Shown piece after piece: positions 1 to 10,100 of a stretch of 64,000 nucleotides of DNA. This DNA comes from Longimicrobiales bacterium (GTDB lineage Bacteria > Gemmatimonadota > Gemmatimonadetes > Longimicrobiales > Gaopeijiaceae). Made by a program: the position numbers and the translations under genes. The DNA lies in NCBI GenBank assembly GCA_958296005.1, contig CATQHQ010000002.1, forward strand, positions 434,001 to 498,000, written 5' to 3'. The notes beneath the pieces were generated by a model that had not been told where the DNA came from, ran no database searches, and worked only from the letters and a program-made list of their open reading frames with translations. Each line of letters opens with the position of its first letter. Within the stretch, counting starts at the first letter, position 1.

Positions 1-937
1 GGGCGAAGAGGAGCGTGGCGTCGTCGGATGCTGGGGTTGGGCGACCGTACCCGGGACCGACGAAGGCGTCGGTCGCGATCACGGCCTCCGCCGCTTCCCG
101 GGTTCGTTCCACCAAATCGGCGTGCCACGCAGACTCCGGCCCCGATCCCGCGTCTTCGCAGAGCAGCTTGGCCGCCTTCACGGCCAGATCGGCCGCAACC
201 GACTTGATCCGATCCGCAGGGTCGTCGGCGCTTACGGCCACCAGCTGGGGACGCCACCCCAGAAGCGCGCAGCCCAGGACCAGTCCAGCCATTGTGCCGC
301 CCGAGGAAGAAGAGACGAAGACCCACGCTGCCGCTCCGTTCAGCTGGTGGTGGAGCTCCACCAGGGCGTGGACGTAGCCCAATGCGCCCCGGGGCGTCGA
401 AGCGCCGAGGGGCACGACCAGAGCCCGCCCGCCCGCCGTCGCGATCCGGCGAGCCTCCGCTTCCATGGCCGCCTCTCGCTGCGAGCGTCCCTCCACGGTG
501 ACGATCCTGGCGCCGAAGAGCCGATGCAGCGCGGCATTGCCTCGCCCGGCGTTCTCCGGCACGCCGTCGACCACCAGCGTGCACTCGAGTCCGAGGCGCG
601 CCGCTGCCGCCGCCGCGACCCGGCAGTGGTTGGAGTGGGGCCCGCCCGGCGTCACCAGATCGGTCGCGCCCTCCAGACGCTTCGGCGCCAGCTCGTACTC
701 GAGCTTGCGAACCTTGTTGCCGCCCAGCCCAAAGCCGGTCCAGGCGTCGGCCTTGACGTGCACGGTCGCCGCGGTTTGCAGCTGCGCGGCCAGGCCCGGC
801 ACCGCGACCAACGGCGTCGGCGTTGCGGCGAGCCGCGTGCGCCCGACTCGAGCCAGCTGCTTCAGGGCGGCCCGTGCCGCCGTTGCATCGCCCATGGGAG
901 CAGAGTCGGAGCGCGCCTCTCCAGGTCTCATGGACAT
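1..937 (-). CDS. PLP-dependent D-cysteine desulfhydrase / ACC deaminase-like enzyme (3' end beyond window)
   Basis: Reverse-strand translation MSMRPGEARSDSAPMGDATAARAALKQLARVGRTRLAATPTPLV...FGLGGNKVRKLEYEL...EGATDLVTPGGPHSNHCRVAAAAAARLGLECTLVV...SSSSGGTMAGL...GPGYGRPTPASDDATLLFA; GNKVRKLEY and SNHxRxxAAAAA motifs are typical of this family. Not in the ORF track because it runs off the left edge. Confidence 0.85.
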   Translation of the reverse strand, partial: MSMRPGEARSDSAPMGDATAARAALKQLARVGRTRLAATPTPLVAVPGLAAQLQTAATVHVKADAWTGFGLGGNKVRKLEYELAPKRLEGATDLVTPGGPHSNHCRVAAAAAARLGLECTLVVDGVPENAGRGNAALHRLFGARIVTVEGRSQREAAMEAEARRIATAGGRALVVPLGASTPRGALGYVHALVELHHQLNGAAAWVFVSSSSGGTMAGLVLGCALLGWRPQLVAVSADDPADRIKSVAADLAVKAAKLLCEDAGSGPESAWHADLVERTREAAEAVIATDAFVGPGYGRPTPASDDATLLFA

Positions 938-1093
938 CGTTGGGTTCTAGGGCACATTCTCGGGTTCTCGGGGTATGCGGGTAACTTACGGTCCCAGCCC
1001 CGTTCCAGCCCGCCCCCGCTCATCGGAGACTCGCCGACTCTCTTGTCCGCCCCCGACCCGCCTGTCTCCGACCGACGCCCCGTTCCCGTCCTA

Positions 1094-3502
1094 ATGCGCC
1101 CCGTCGCTCTCGGCTTCCCCGGCTTCGTGGCGCTCCACGCCCGTGCTGCGGTGCTCGCCGTCGTGACGGCCGTGGGATGGGCGGCCTTCTCGTCCCCCGA
1201 GGCGTTGGCCCAGGACGCCGAAGTCGCCGGCCGGGTCTGGTCCCAAGACGGCACGCCGGTGGAAGGCGCCACCGTTCGACTGGCTCCGGCCGCCGCGACG
1301 ACCGCCGAGGCCGGCGCCGCGACCTCGTCCCTCCTCCGCATCGCGGCCACCGACCGCCTGGGGTACTTCGCCTTCGCGGAGTTGGCGCAAGGCCAGTACG
1401 TGCTGTCGATCGCGCGGATCGGGTTCGCACCCTACGAGGCGCCGGTTCGCGTGGGCGGCGATCGCGTCGAGGTGGAGGCGGTCTTGACGCCTCAGCCCGT
1501 CGAGCTGGAGGGCGTCTTGGTGGAGGCCGAACGCAGCCGGGCTCGAGCGCGCTTCGAAGAGACCGCAGGCGCGACCGTTCAGGAGATGGACCGGGGGGCG
1601 GTCAAGGCGATCCCGGGCGTGGCCGAGGCGGACCCGGTTCGAGCCGTGGAGGTGTTGCCGGGCGTCACCACCGTCTCGGACTTCTCGGCGGCGTTCAACG
1701 TCCGAGGCGGCTCCGCCGACCAGAACCTGATCCTCTTGGACGACGTTCCGATCTTCAACCCCTTCCACCTGGGCGGCTTCTTCTCGGTCTTCAACGCGGA
1801 CATGGTGGCGCGAGCGGAGCTGCAGTCGGGCGGGTTCCCGGCGGAGTACGGGGGCCGGGTGTCGTCGGTGCTTTCCGTCGAGTCCGACCCGGGAGACGGT
1901 CGCTTCGGCGTCGACGCCGGCGTGAGCTTGCTGGCGGCCCGGACCGCGGTCAACGGCTCGTTGCCCAACTCCGTCGCCAATGGACTGGGACTGGCCAACG
2001 CCCGCTGGCGGGTGTCGGGGCGTCGGTCGTACTTCGACGTGCTCTTTCGGCCTTGGACGACCGTCCCCTACCACCTCTCCGACTTGCAGGCCGTCTTCGA
2101 AGGGTGGACCCGGGGCGGCAATCGGCTCCGGATCACCGCCTATGCGGGGGAAGACGTGCTCGACCTCTCGCAGCTGAGCGACGAGGACGCGCCGCTGAAG
2201 TTCGACTGGGGGTGGGGCAACTTGGCGGCGGGAGCGTCGTGGACAACTCCGATGCGGGGCGGCGGCGCGCTGGACGTGAAGGCGTCGTTCTCGCGCTTCG
2301 ACGCCGATCTGGGCTTCGACGACTTCGAGGCCACCTTCGCCACGCTGGTCGAGCAGGCGACGATGCGGGTCGACCTGGAGCGCCGGCCGACCCCTCGCAT
2401 CCGCTGGAAGTCCGGGCTGGCCGCCAACCGCATCGCCTACGACAACGAGATCCGCGCGGGCGGCACCGACTTCGTGGACGGCCAGGGCCACGGCTGGGAG
2501 ACCGCGGGCTACACGCAGATTCTCTGGGACCCCAGCTCCCGGTGGCTGGTGGAGGCCGGCGTTCGGACGGACCACTGGCGACCCGACACCGGGGGCAGCG
2601 AAACCACGGTGTCGCCGCGCGTTGCCTTCAAGCGCTTCGTGCGGGGCGGCCGCTCGGCGTTCCGGCTGGCCGGCGGGCGCTACTCGCAGTTCATCCACTC
2701 CCGGCGGAACGAGGAGCTGCCGATCGGGCTGGACGTGTGGGTCGTCGCAGGGGATCGGGCGCCGCGGGTGGTGTCGGACCAAGTGCAGGTGGCGGTGGAG
2801 AGCTTCTTCGGGGAAGACGACGGGTGGTTCGGGTCGCTGGAGGGCTACTACCGCAGCTTTGACGGCGTGATCACCGAGAACACGGCCGACGACCCCAACG
2901 ATCTCCTGGACGACCTGCTGGCTGGAACCGGCCGCGCCTGGGGCGTGGACCTCTTCGTCAAGAGGGACCTGGGCGCCGCCACGGGCTGGGTGTCGGCGTC
3001 GTTCCTCAAGACCGACCGCACCTTCCCCGACCCGCGTTCGGGGCTCGACCCCCAGCCTCTGGTCACCTATCCGCCGCTCTTCGACCGCCGCTTCGACCTG
3101 GACATCGTGCTCCGCCGACCCTTGGGCTGGTGGGGCCTGGAGGGCAACCTGCGCTTCAACTTCGGCACCGGACTGCCGTACACGCTTCCTCTGGGAACCT
3201 TCGAGTACTACAACCACCGGCCGATCTTCGGTGGCGTGGAGATCAACTACGACACCGCAGTGCTGCTGGGCGCCCGCAACGGCGCGCGGTACCCGGCCCG
3301 CCACCGGCTGGACATCGGGCTGCGCAAGAGCGTCGTCCGCGGCTGGGGCCGGCTGACCCCCTACCTCAACGTGATCAACGTGTACAACCAGAAGAACGCG
3401 CTCTTCTACTTCTTCGAATACGAGCGCGATCCGCCCGTGCGCACTGGCATCTCCATGATCCCTATCCTTCCGACTCTGGGCATCGAGGCGTCGTTCCGAT
3501 GA
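1094..3502 (+). CDS. TonB-dependent receptor with N-terminal carboxypeptidase-regulatory-like domain
   Basis: Signal peptide, then AGRVWSQDGTPVEGATVRL (CarboxypepD_reg-like), plug (RAVEVLPGVTTVSDFSAAFNVRGGSADQNLILLDDVPIFNPFHLGGFFSVFNADMV), beta-barrel with C-terminal GIEASFR. The ORF is open from 122 but the signal-peptide Met is at 1094. Confidence 0.88.
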   Translation: MRPVALGFPGFVALHARAAVLAVVTAVGWAAFSSPEALAQDAEVAGRVWSQDGTPVEGATVRLAPAAATTAEAGAATSSLLRIAATDRLGYFAFAELAQGQYVLSIARIGFAPYEAPVRVGGDRVEVEAVLTPQPVELEGVLVEAERSRARARFEETAGATVQEMDRGAVKAIPGVAEADPVRAVEVLPGVTTVSDFSAAFNVRGGSADQNLILLDDVPIFNPFHLGGFFSVFNADMVARAELQSGGFPAEYGGRVSSVLSVESDPGDGRFGVDAGVSLLAARTAVNGSLPNSVANGLGLANARWRVSGRRSYFDVLFRPWTTVPYHLSDLQAVFEGWTRGGNRLRITAYAGEDVLDLSQLSDEDAPLKFDWGWGNLAAGASWTTPMRGGGALDVKASFSRFDADLGFDDFEATFATLVEQATMRVDLERRPTPRIRWKSGLAANRIAYDNEIRAGGTDFVDGQGHGWETAGYTQILWDPSSRWLVEAGVRTDHWRPDTGGSETTVSPRVAFKRFVRGGRSAFRLAGGRYSQFIHSRRNEELPIGLDVWVVAGDRAPRVVSDQVQVAVESFFGEDDGWFGSLEGYYRSFDGVITENTADDPNDLLDDLLAGTGRAWGVDLFVKRDLGAATGWVSASFLKTDRTFPDPRSGLDPQPLVTYPPLFDRRFDLDIVLRRPLGWWGLEGNLRFNFGTGLPYTLPLGTFEYYNHRPIFGGVEINYDTAVLLGARNGARYPARHRLDIGLRKSVVRGWGRLTPYLNVINVYNQKNALFYFFEYERDPPVRTGISMIPILPTLGIEASFR

Positions 3503-4470
3503 GGGGGCGTCGGTGCGTCCCAGTCGGATTGGCGCTTCTGGCCGCCGCCGGTTGCGAGCTGACCGAGATGGAGCTGGTCCAGCCCGCCGACGCGGTCATC
3601 GCCGAGTCCCAGGTCGTGCTGACGCTGGGGCCGACCAAGTCGGGCGACCCGCCTGTGGCGCGGATGGCCGTTCCCACGCTCCTGCACAAGCTCTACGGCG
3701 CGCGTCCGGGCGGGTTGAGCGGCGCGTCGGTGCGGATTACGGGCGCGTCCGGCAACGCGGTCGATCTCGTAGAGGTGGAGAGGACAGCGTGCATCGCACT
3801 GCGTCGCGACGACGAGTACGTCCCGGAGGCGTCGTGCTACGTGGCGCCTGACGGGGCCACGCCCTTTGCCCCTGGAGAGGTGTTGGAGCTGGAGGTCCGG
3901 GTACCCGGCGGACAACTCCTGACCGGCAGCAGCCGAGTTCCCGGCGCCTTCGCCTTCATCGACGCGAACCCCGCCGACGGACCTTGCCGACTGGCGCCCG
4001 ACGCGAACTACACGCTCCGCTGGACCCCCGCCGACGGCGTTTGGACGTACTTGGCCGAAGCCGAGTTCTCAGGGTTGCGAGCCCCGCTTTCGGCACGCGG
4101 GATCGAAGCCCCGGATACACTTGATCTGGTGGGACTCTCCATCGGCCGCGAGGACAGCGAGATCGTCTTCCCCCGAGACCTCGGCCTCTTCGACCTGTTC
4201 AACGACGACGAGGACGCGGACGTGATCCGAGCTCTGCAGGATGGCCTGCCCGGCGACGCGCGGGCGTCGGTGGCGGTCTCGGCTGTGGATCGCAACTGGT
4301 CGAACTGGGCACGGGGCGGCGACTTCCACCCATCGGGGCAGGTGCGCATCTCCTCCGTCTTCGGCGATGGGGGCGGCGTGTTCGGGACCGCAGTCATGCG
4401 ACGGTTGGAGGTCGTGGCCGGTGGGGAAGGGGAGGACCGGCCGCCGCCGTGCGGTCTGCCCGAGGCGTAA
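3499..4470 (+). CDS. Lipoprotein (DUF4249-like, partner of TonB receptor)
   Basis: ATGA overlap with TBDR stop; lipobox LLAAAGC; beta-rich secreted protein downstream of a TBDR. Confidence 0.65.
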   Translation: MRGRRCVPVGLALLAAAGCELTEMELVQPADAVIAESQVVLTLGPTKSGDPPVARMAVPTLLHKLYGARPGGLSGASVRITGASGNAVDLVEVERTACIALRRDDEYVPEASCYVAPDGATPFAPGEVLELEVRVPGGQLLTGSSRVPGAFAFIDANPADGPCRLAPDANYTLRWTPADGVWTYLAEAEFSGLRAPLSARGIEAPDTLDLVGLSIGREDSEIVFPRDLGLFDLFNDDEDADVIRALQDGLPGDARASVAVSAVDRNWSNWARGGDFHPSGQVRISSVFGDGGGVFGTAVMRRLEVVAGGEGEDRPPPCGLPEA

Positions 4471-4524
4471 GTTTGGCTCGCCTGCGGACGAGCGCTACGT
4501 CGCTGGACGCTCTGCCTGCCCGCC

Positions 4525-4665
4525 CGATCGTTTGCCGGGGACGACTTACCCCAGCCGGAAGAAGAACCCGGGGGACTTCGTTGGCGAAGTAGGCAAAGTC
4601 CTCGCCGCCCATCGTCGGCGACGCGCCCCAATTCGACGGCGTCCGATCCAGCCATGGAAGCGCCC
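4525..4665 (-). pseudogene. Decayed C-terminal fragment of M20-family amidohydrolase/peptidase
   Basis: Minus-strand frames give DAVELG.., then ASPTMGGEDFAYFANEVP, then (frame change) PGFFFRLG-stop-VVPGKRSGG; the TMGGEDFAYF..VPGFFFxLG signature is split over frames. Confidence 0.55.
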
Positions 4666-4706
4666 ATCTCGAGTCGCGACGCTTTGGGGAGCTCATGTTC
4701 GGCGAG
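4646..4706 (+). repeat. Conserved ~61-bp leader upstream of Rpn copy 1 (matches 54686-54747)
   Basis: gatccagccatggaagcgcccatctcgagtcgcgacgctttgggga..ttcggcgag aligns with the reverse complement of the leader of Rpn copy 3. Confidence 0.65.
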
Positions 4707-4792
4707 CCGCCGCGCTGGTCCGTGACCCTCCGAGGACCAGTGCCGGCCGGGGTCGTCGGAACCCTGACCACGCCCTTCGAGGAGAGGTGTCC

Positions 4793-5909
4793 ATGGCGGC
4801 GGCCGCCGACCCCCGAGATCGGAGCCCCCTAGGTAAGCTCCCCGAGCTGGAGGCGTCCCAGGACAAGCCTTCCGACGAAGCGCCTCCTCTGGACGAGGTT
4901 CGCCGCAAGGCGATCCACCAGCCGATCGACAAGAGCGCCAAGGGCTTCTACGGCGACAAGGGCATGGTGGACGAGTTCCTCCGCAAGCACGTCTTCGGGA
5001 GGATCGTCGCGGACGTGGAGCTCGCCAAGCTCCGGAAGGGGCCGACCGAGTACGTCGACAGCAAGTCCAGGACCGTCCGCCACGCGGACATGGTGTGGAA
5101 GGCGCCGTTCCGGGACTCGTGGCTCTACGTGGTCTTCCTCTTCGAGGCCCAGTCCACGGTGGACTGGCGGCATGCCGATGCGCATCCTGCTGGAGACGGC
5201 CCTGGTCTACGAGGAGCTCGCCAAGGAGCCGGAGGTGCGCAAGCGGCGGAAGCTGCCGCCGGTGCTGCCGATCGTCGTGTACCTCGGGGCCAAGCCATGG
5301 GACGCGCCGACCCGCCTCGAGGAGATGCTGGCGGAGGAGGCGAAGGCGTTTCTGCCGTTCGCCCTCGGGCACGAGTTCCTCCTGGTGTCGGAGGCGGAGG
5401 AGGCGAAGGCGCTGACGCGGGCGGACACGCCCCGGACGGCGGGTTTGAGGTTGCGTTATGCACGGGACCGGGCCGAATTTGACGAGGCGCTGGCGATCTT
5501 GCGGGAGCTGCTGCCGGAGGACAGCCCGGCGAGGCGAGCGCTGGTGGAGTGGGTGCGGAGTTCGATGATCGAAGACGGGGCTAAGGAGGAAGAGATGGCG
5601 GAGTTGCGTGAGCTGGAGGACCTAGCGAGCCCAGTCGTGGAGACGTGGTGGGCGGCGGAACGCCGAGAAGCTCGTCGGAAGGGACTCGAGGAGGGTCGGC
5701 AGGAAGGCGAGGCACGTGCGCGGCTTGAGCGGCGGGCCACGCTGGTGCGCCAAGCACGGCGGAAGTTCGGTTCGGAGACGGCGGAGGGGCTTGCCGCGTT
5801 GCTGGAGGGTGCAGCGGACCTGGAGGGAGTTGCCGAGGTCGCCGACCTGATCATCGACTGCGGGAGCGGCCGCGACTTTCTGGCCCAGGCGGCAGGGGCC
5901 CTGGCCTAG
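4793..5909 (+). pseudogene. Rpn-family recombination-promoting nuclease/putative transposase (PD-(D/E)XK), copy 1, frameshifted
   Basis: N-part MAAAADPRDRSPLG...RHADMVWKAPFRDSWLYVVFLFEAQSTVDWR (frame 2) continues in another frame from 5172 as MPMRILLETALVYEELAKEPEV...; copy 3 has the same region in one frame (STVDWRMPVRILLETALVYEEL), so one extra G at ~5168-5170 (TGGCGGCATG vs TGGCGCATG) causes the shift. Confidence 0.85.
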
Positions 5910-6020
5910 AGTAGAGTAGAGCAGGGAAGCCCGCCTTGGGACCGGCCCGGTCGCCGACCCGCCGATCGAGCTGTCGGAGATGCCCAGACGTTTCTCGTGC
6001 CCGCAGGCGTGCGATCCGCC

Positions 6021-7190
6021 TTATCTGAACTCGATTCGGCCGAGGAGTCCTAGGCGGCGCTCTCTGGGCTGGAGGCTGGTGTTCGCCTGCTCGCCGAAGA
6101 GGTCGATCATCAGACGCAGGCCCCGGGCGCCCTGGGCTTGGTCTTCGCCGGGCTGGCCGCCGAGCACCGACCACTGCGTGCCCACGTTGAGGCGGTAGCC
6201 GTCCGCCCCTTCACGGCTCCAGCGCCCGAACGGCCTGATCTGGCCGCCGCCGGGCAGGACCGCGCCCCAGCCCAGCTCCATCGCTAGCCGGTCCGGGGTC
6301 AAGCCCGGGGCGTCGATGTCCTGTGCCATGGCCTGTGGGCCGCCCATGGCCTGCGGACCGAGCCGGCCGCGCGTCTGCCAGAGGGCACCGGCGCCGCCGC
6401 TGCCGGCACCCCACGACGGCTCCAGCGAGAACGAGAGGCCGCCCTGGTCCCGACCGGGCTGGAGCCGCAACGCGACGCTCGCGTTCCACTCCTTGAAGTC
6501 CTCGGCCTGGTGGACCAGCAGCGTCCGGCCCCGGGCGTCCACGCTGAACCCGCTGGCGCGGTGGGTGAACCCGAGCTCGGCGCCCGCCTCGGCTCCGAGC
6601 CCCGTCTCGGCGTCGCCGCGGTCCAGCCGACCGCCCAGCTCGAGGCGCGTGCGGAGCGATGCGCCGCCCACTGCCCACTGGCCGCTCAGCTCCGGCGCCA
6701 GCCGCACCCGCTGCGCGTTGGCCGTCACTCCCGCCAGATCCGTCGCGTCGGCGGACTGGATCCGCACCGAGAACGCGTCGGCCTTCAGCGCCAGCGCGCC
6801 GACCAGCTCCTGGCGCGCGCCCAGCGCGCCCATGCGCATCTCCAGGTCGGTGCTGAACCGCCCACCGGCCAGCTCCTCGAAGTCGGCGTTGCCGCGGCCC
6901 GCTCCGGCCGTGCCCCACAGCCCCAGGCCCTCGCGGGGCGACCAGTGGAGGTAGGGGTAGAGGCTGGTCAGGCGGGCGTCCACCGATCCAGCGCCGTTGA
7001 TCCCGCTCTCGAAGTCGGACTCCATGCCGCTGCGCGACCCGGCCAGCCCCAGCAGCAGGCCCGAGCCGAACCGGTAGTCCAGCCCGGCGTACGCCGAGCG
7101 CGTCCGGCCCTCAAGCGAGAACCCGTCGTCGGGGACGCCCTCGAACTCGCCCGCGCTGGCCTGCCCCCACAGCGTCCAGCCGGCGCGGGA
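6021..7190 (-). other. C-terminal autotransporter-like beta-barrel domain of the giant protein
   Basis: AGWTLWGQASAGEFEG...GRTRSAYAGLDYRFGSGLLLGLAGSRSGMESDF...LTSLYPYLHWSPREGLGLWGTAGAGRG...ELGFTHRASGFSVDARGRTLLVH...IEFR. Confidence 0.75.
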
Positions 7191-10100
7191 CGCGGCCTGC
7201 GGCGGGGAGGCGTCGAGGCTGTCCGCGTCGCCGCCGGTCGAGGCCGGGCCGCCGCCGAACGACAGCTGGAACGAGCTCTGGGAGAGCAGGTTGCGACGGG
7301 ACAGCGGGTCGAACTCCAGGCCGCCGGGCTCAACCTTGGCCGCGCTTTCCTGCTGGCCTTGGTACGTACCGCCGCCGCCGAACCCGAACCCGCCCTTGCC
7401 CTGCTCCCCGCCGCCGCCGAACAGCAGCGTCGCCGCGTCGATCGTCGCGCCCGGACCGCCGGCAGGCCCGACGAGGGCGGCGGTGGGGATCGAGAGCCGC
7501 GCGCCCAGCAGGCCGCTCGCGCCGCGCGCCAGCGTCGCCAGGCCGCACTTCTCGCCGCCGCCGCCGAACTCCCCACCGCCGAACGCGCCGCAGCCCACCG
7601 AGCGCCCGCCCAGCCGGACGTGCGAGCGCCCCAGCGCGCTCGACGACTCGACGCCCAGCCGCCCGCCGATCGCGTCGACCGTCTCCGCGCCCAGCGACCG
7701 CCCGAACGCCGTCAGCGCCAGCTTCAGCGCCCGTTCCCGCTCCGACGTCGACGCCTCCACCGTCACCTGCACCTGCTGCATCGCCTCCAGTCCGCCCGGG
7801 TCCGTCGCCCGCACCGTCACCGTCGCCACTCCGATCGCCTGCGGCGCGATCGACAGCCTGCCCGCCTCCGTCACCGCCGCCAGCGCCACCCCCGGCGCCG
7901 ACGACTCCGCCGCGTAGCTCAATGCGTCGCCGTCCGGGTCCCGGAAGTACGGCCCCAGCTCCTCTTCCGCCGCCGCGCCGTACGCCTCCAGCACCTTCGG
8001 CGCGATCCCGCCCACCGCCTCAGGACCCTCGTTCACGTCCAGGACCGTCACTACCACGCCCGCCTCGTCGGCCAGTCCGCCCGCGTCCACCACCCGCACC
8101 ACCAGCGCGTACCGCGGCGGCCCGTCCTCGTAGTTCTCGCCGCCACCCACGTACCGCACCTCGCCGCTCGTCCCGTCCACCTCGAACCGCGCCGCGTCGC
8201 CGCTTGCCAGGCCGTACGTCAGCACGTCGCCCGCGTCCACGTCCGTCGCCTCCACGCGCCCCAGGTCCCGCGGTCCGCGCGCGTTCTCCGCCAGCTCGAA
8301 AGCGTACGCCGAGTCGGCGAACGCCGGCGCCTCGTTCACGTCCAACAGCGCCACCGTCACCGGCGCCCGGTCCGTCAGCCCGTCCCGGTCCGCGACCACC
8401 ACCTCGAACTCCCAGCCCGCCGGGCCCGTCTCCGCATCCTCGCCGCCGCCCACGTACCGCACCTCGCCCGTCGCCCCGTCCACCTCGAACCTCTCCGCGT
8501 CCTCGCCCGCCAGGCTGTACGTCAGCGTGTCCGCCCGGTCCGGGTCCGTCGCGCCCACCACGCCCAGGTCGATCGGGCCGGGCGCGTTTTCCTCGATCTC
8601 GTACTCGTAGCTCGGCTCCAGGAACCGCGGACCCTCGTTCCGGTCCAGCAACGACACCGTCGCCCTTGCCTCCACCTCGATCCCGCCGCCGTCCGTCGCC
8701 CTCACCACCAGCTCCCAGCTCGCCGGACCCGTCTCCGCGTCCTCGCCGCCGCCCACGTACCGCACCTCGCCGCTCGCCCCGTCCACCTCGAACCGCGCCG
8801 CGTCGCCCTCTGCCAAGCTGTACGTCAGCCGGTCTCCCGCGTCCGGGTCCGTCGCTCTCACCTTCCCCAGCACCACCGGCCCGACTTCGTTCTCCGCCAG
8901 CTCGAACGCGTACGCGGCGTCGGCGAACGCCGGCGCCTCGTTCACGTTCGTCAACGCCACCGCCACCGTTGCCCAGACGCTCAGCCCCGCCAGGTCCGTC
9001 GCTCTCACCTCCAGCTCCCACGACCTCGGCCCGCCACCCTCGTAGTCCTCGCCTCCGCCCACGTACCGCACCTCGCCCGTCGCCGCGTCCACCTCGAACC
9101 GCTCGCCGTCGCCCGTCTCCATCCGGTACGTCAGCGTGTCGCCCTCGTCCAGGTCCACCGCCTCCGCCACCCCCAGCACCACCGGACCCGCCGCGTTCTC
9201 CGCCAGCTCGAACGCGAACTCCTCGGCCACGAACACGGGCGCGTCGTTCACGTTCAGCACCTTCACGCTCGCCAGCGCCGTCCCGACCCGACCGTCGCTC
9301 GCCTCCGCCCGCACCTCCATCAGGTACTCCGAACGCCGCTCCGCGTCCTCGCCCGTCCCCACGTACGTCAACTCGCCGCTCGAAGCGTCCAGCTCGAACA
9401 GCCCCTCGCTCCCATCGCCCAGCACGTACGTCAACCCGTCGCCGTACGGGTCCGTCGCCCTCACCGTCCCCACCACCAACGGCCCCGCAACGTCCTCCGT
9501 CAGCTCGAACTCGTACTTCGACACGCCGAAGTACGGGTCCGTCCCGCCCCCGCCGTTCACTTCCTGCCCGTCGAGGTCCGACATCGCGTGGTTGCCCAAT
9601 CCCAGTTCCGCCCCCGCCGAGCCTCCCGCGATCACGATCTGCCCACCGTTCAGATCCAACGCGTCCTCCGGCACGCTGAACCCGTCGGGGTCCACGTCCC
9701 GCGCCTGCACCGTGTAGCGGAACACCAGCACCGCCGTCCCGCTCCCCGAGGCGTACGCCGCCCGCCGCCGCTCCTGGCCGATCGCCAACGCCAGCTGCGG
9801 CTCGCCCGTCACCGCCACCAAACGGTCGAACTCCACGTGCACCACGATCACGCTCCCCGGCCCGTACGCGCCGCTCGCGCCCGGCGTGCTTTCCACCGAC
9901 ACCCCCGACACCGCCGGCGCCGTCTCCACCCCGCCGTCCACCTTGTGGAGCGGGTCGTTCGAGATCGCGTGGGCGCCCAAGGCCAGCGTCGCCGGCCGCA
10001 CGCCGTCCAGGGCGTTGATGATCGTTCCGCCGTTCAGTCCCAGCGCACCGAGGTCCACGCTGATCCCATCCGTGTCCTCGTCCGCAGACTGCACGCCGTA

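Noticed and set aside
1091-3304. 737-aa minus-strand ORF opposite the TonB receptor
   Set aside because: Low-complexity Arg/His/Val/Gly composition and no motif; the plus strand has a clear TBDR.
5168-5174. Programmed ribosomal frameshift in Rpn copy 1
   Set aside because: No slippery heptamer is evident at TGGCGGCATG; a simple single-base insertion relative to copy 3 is more likely.
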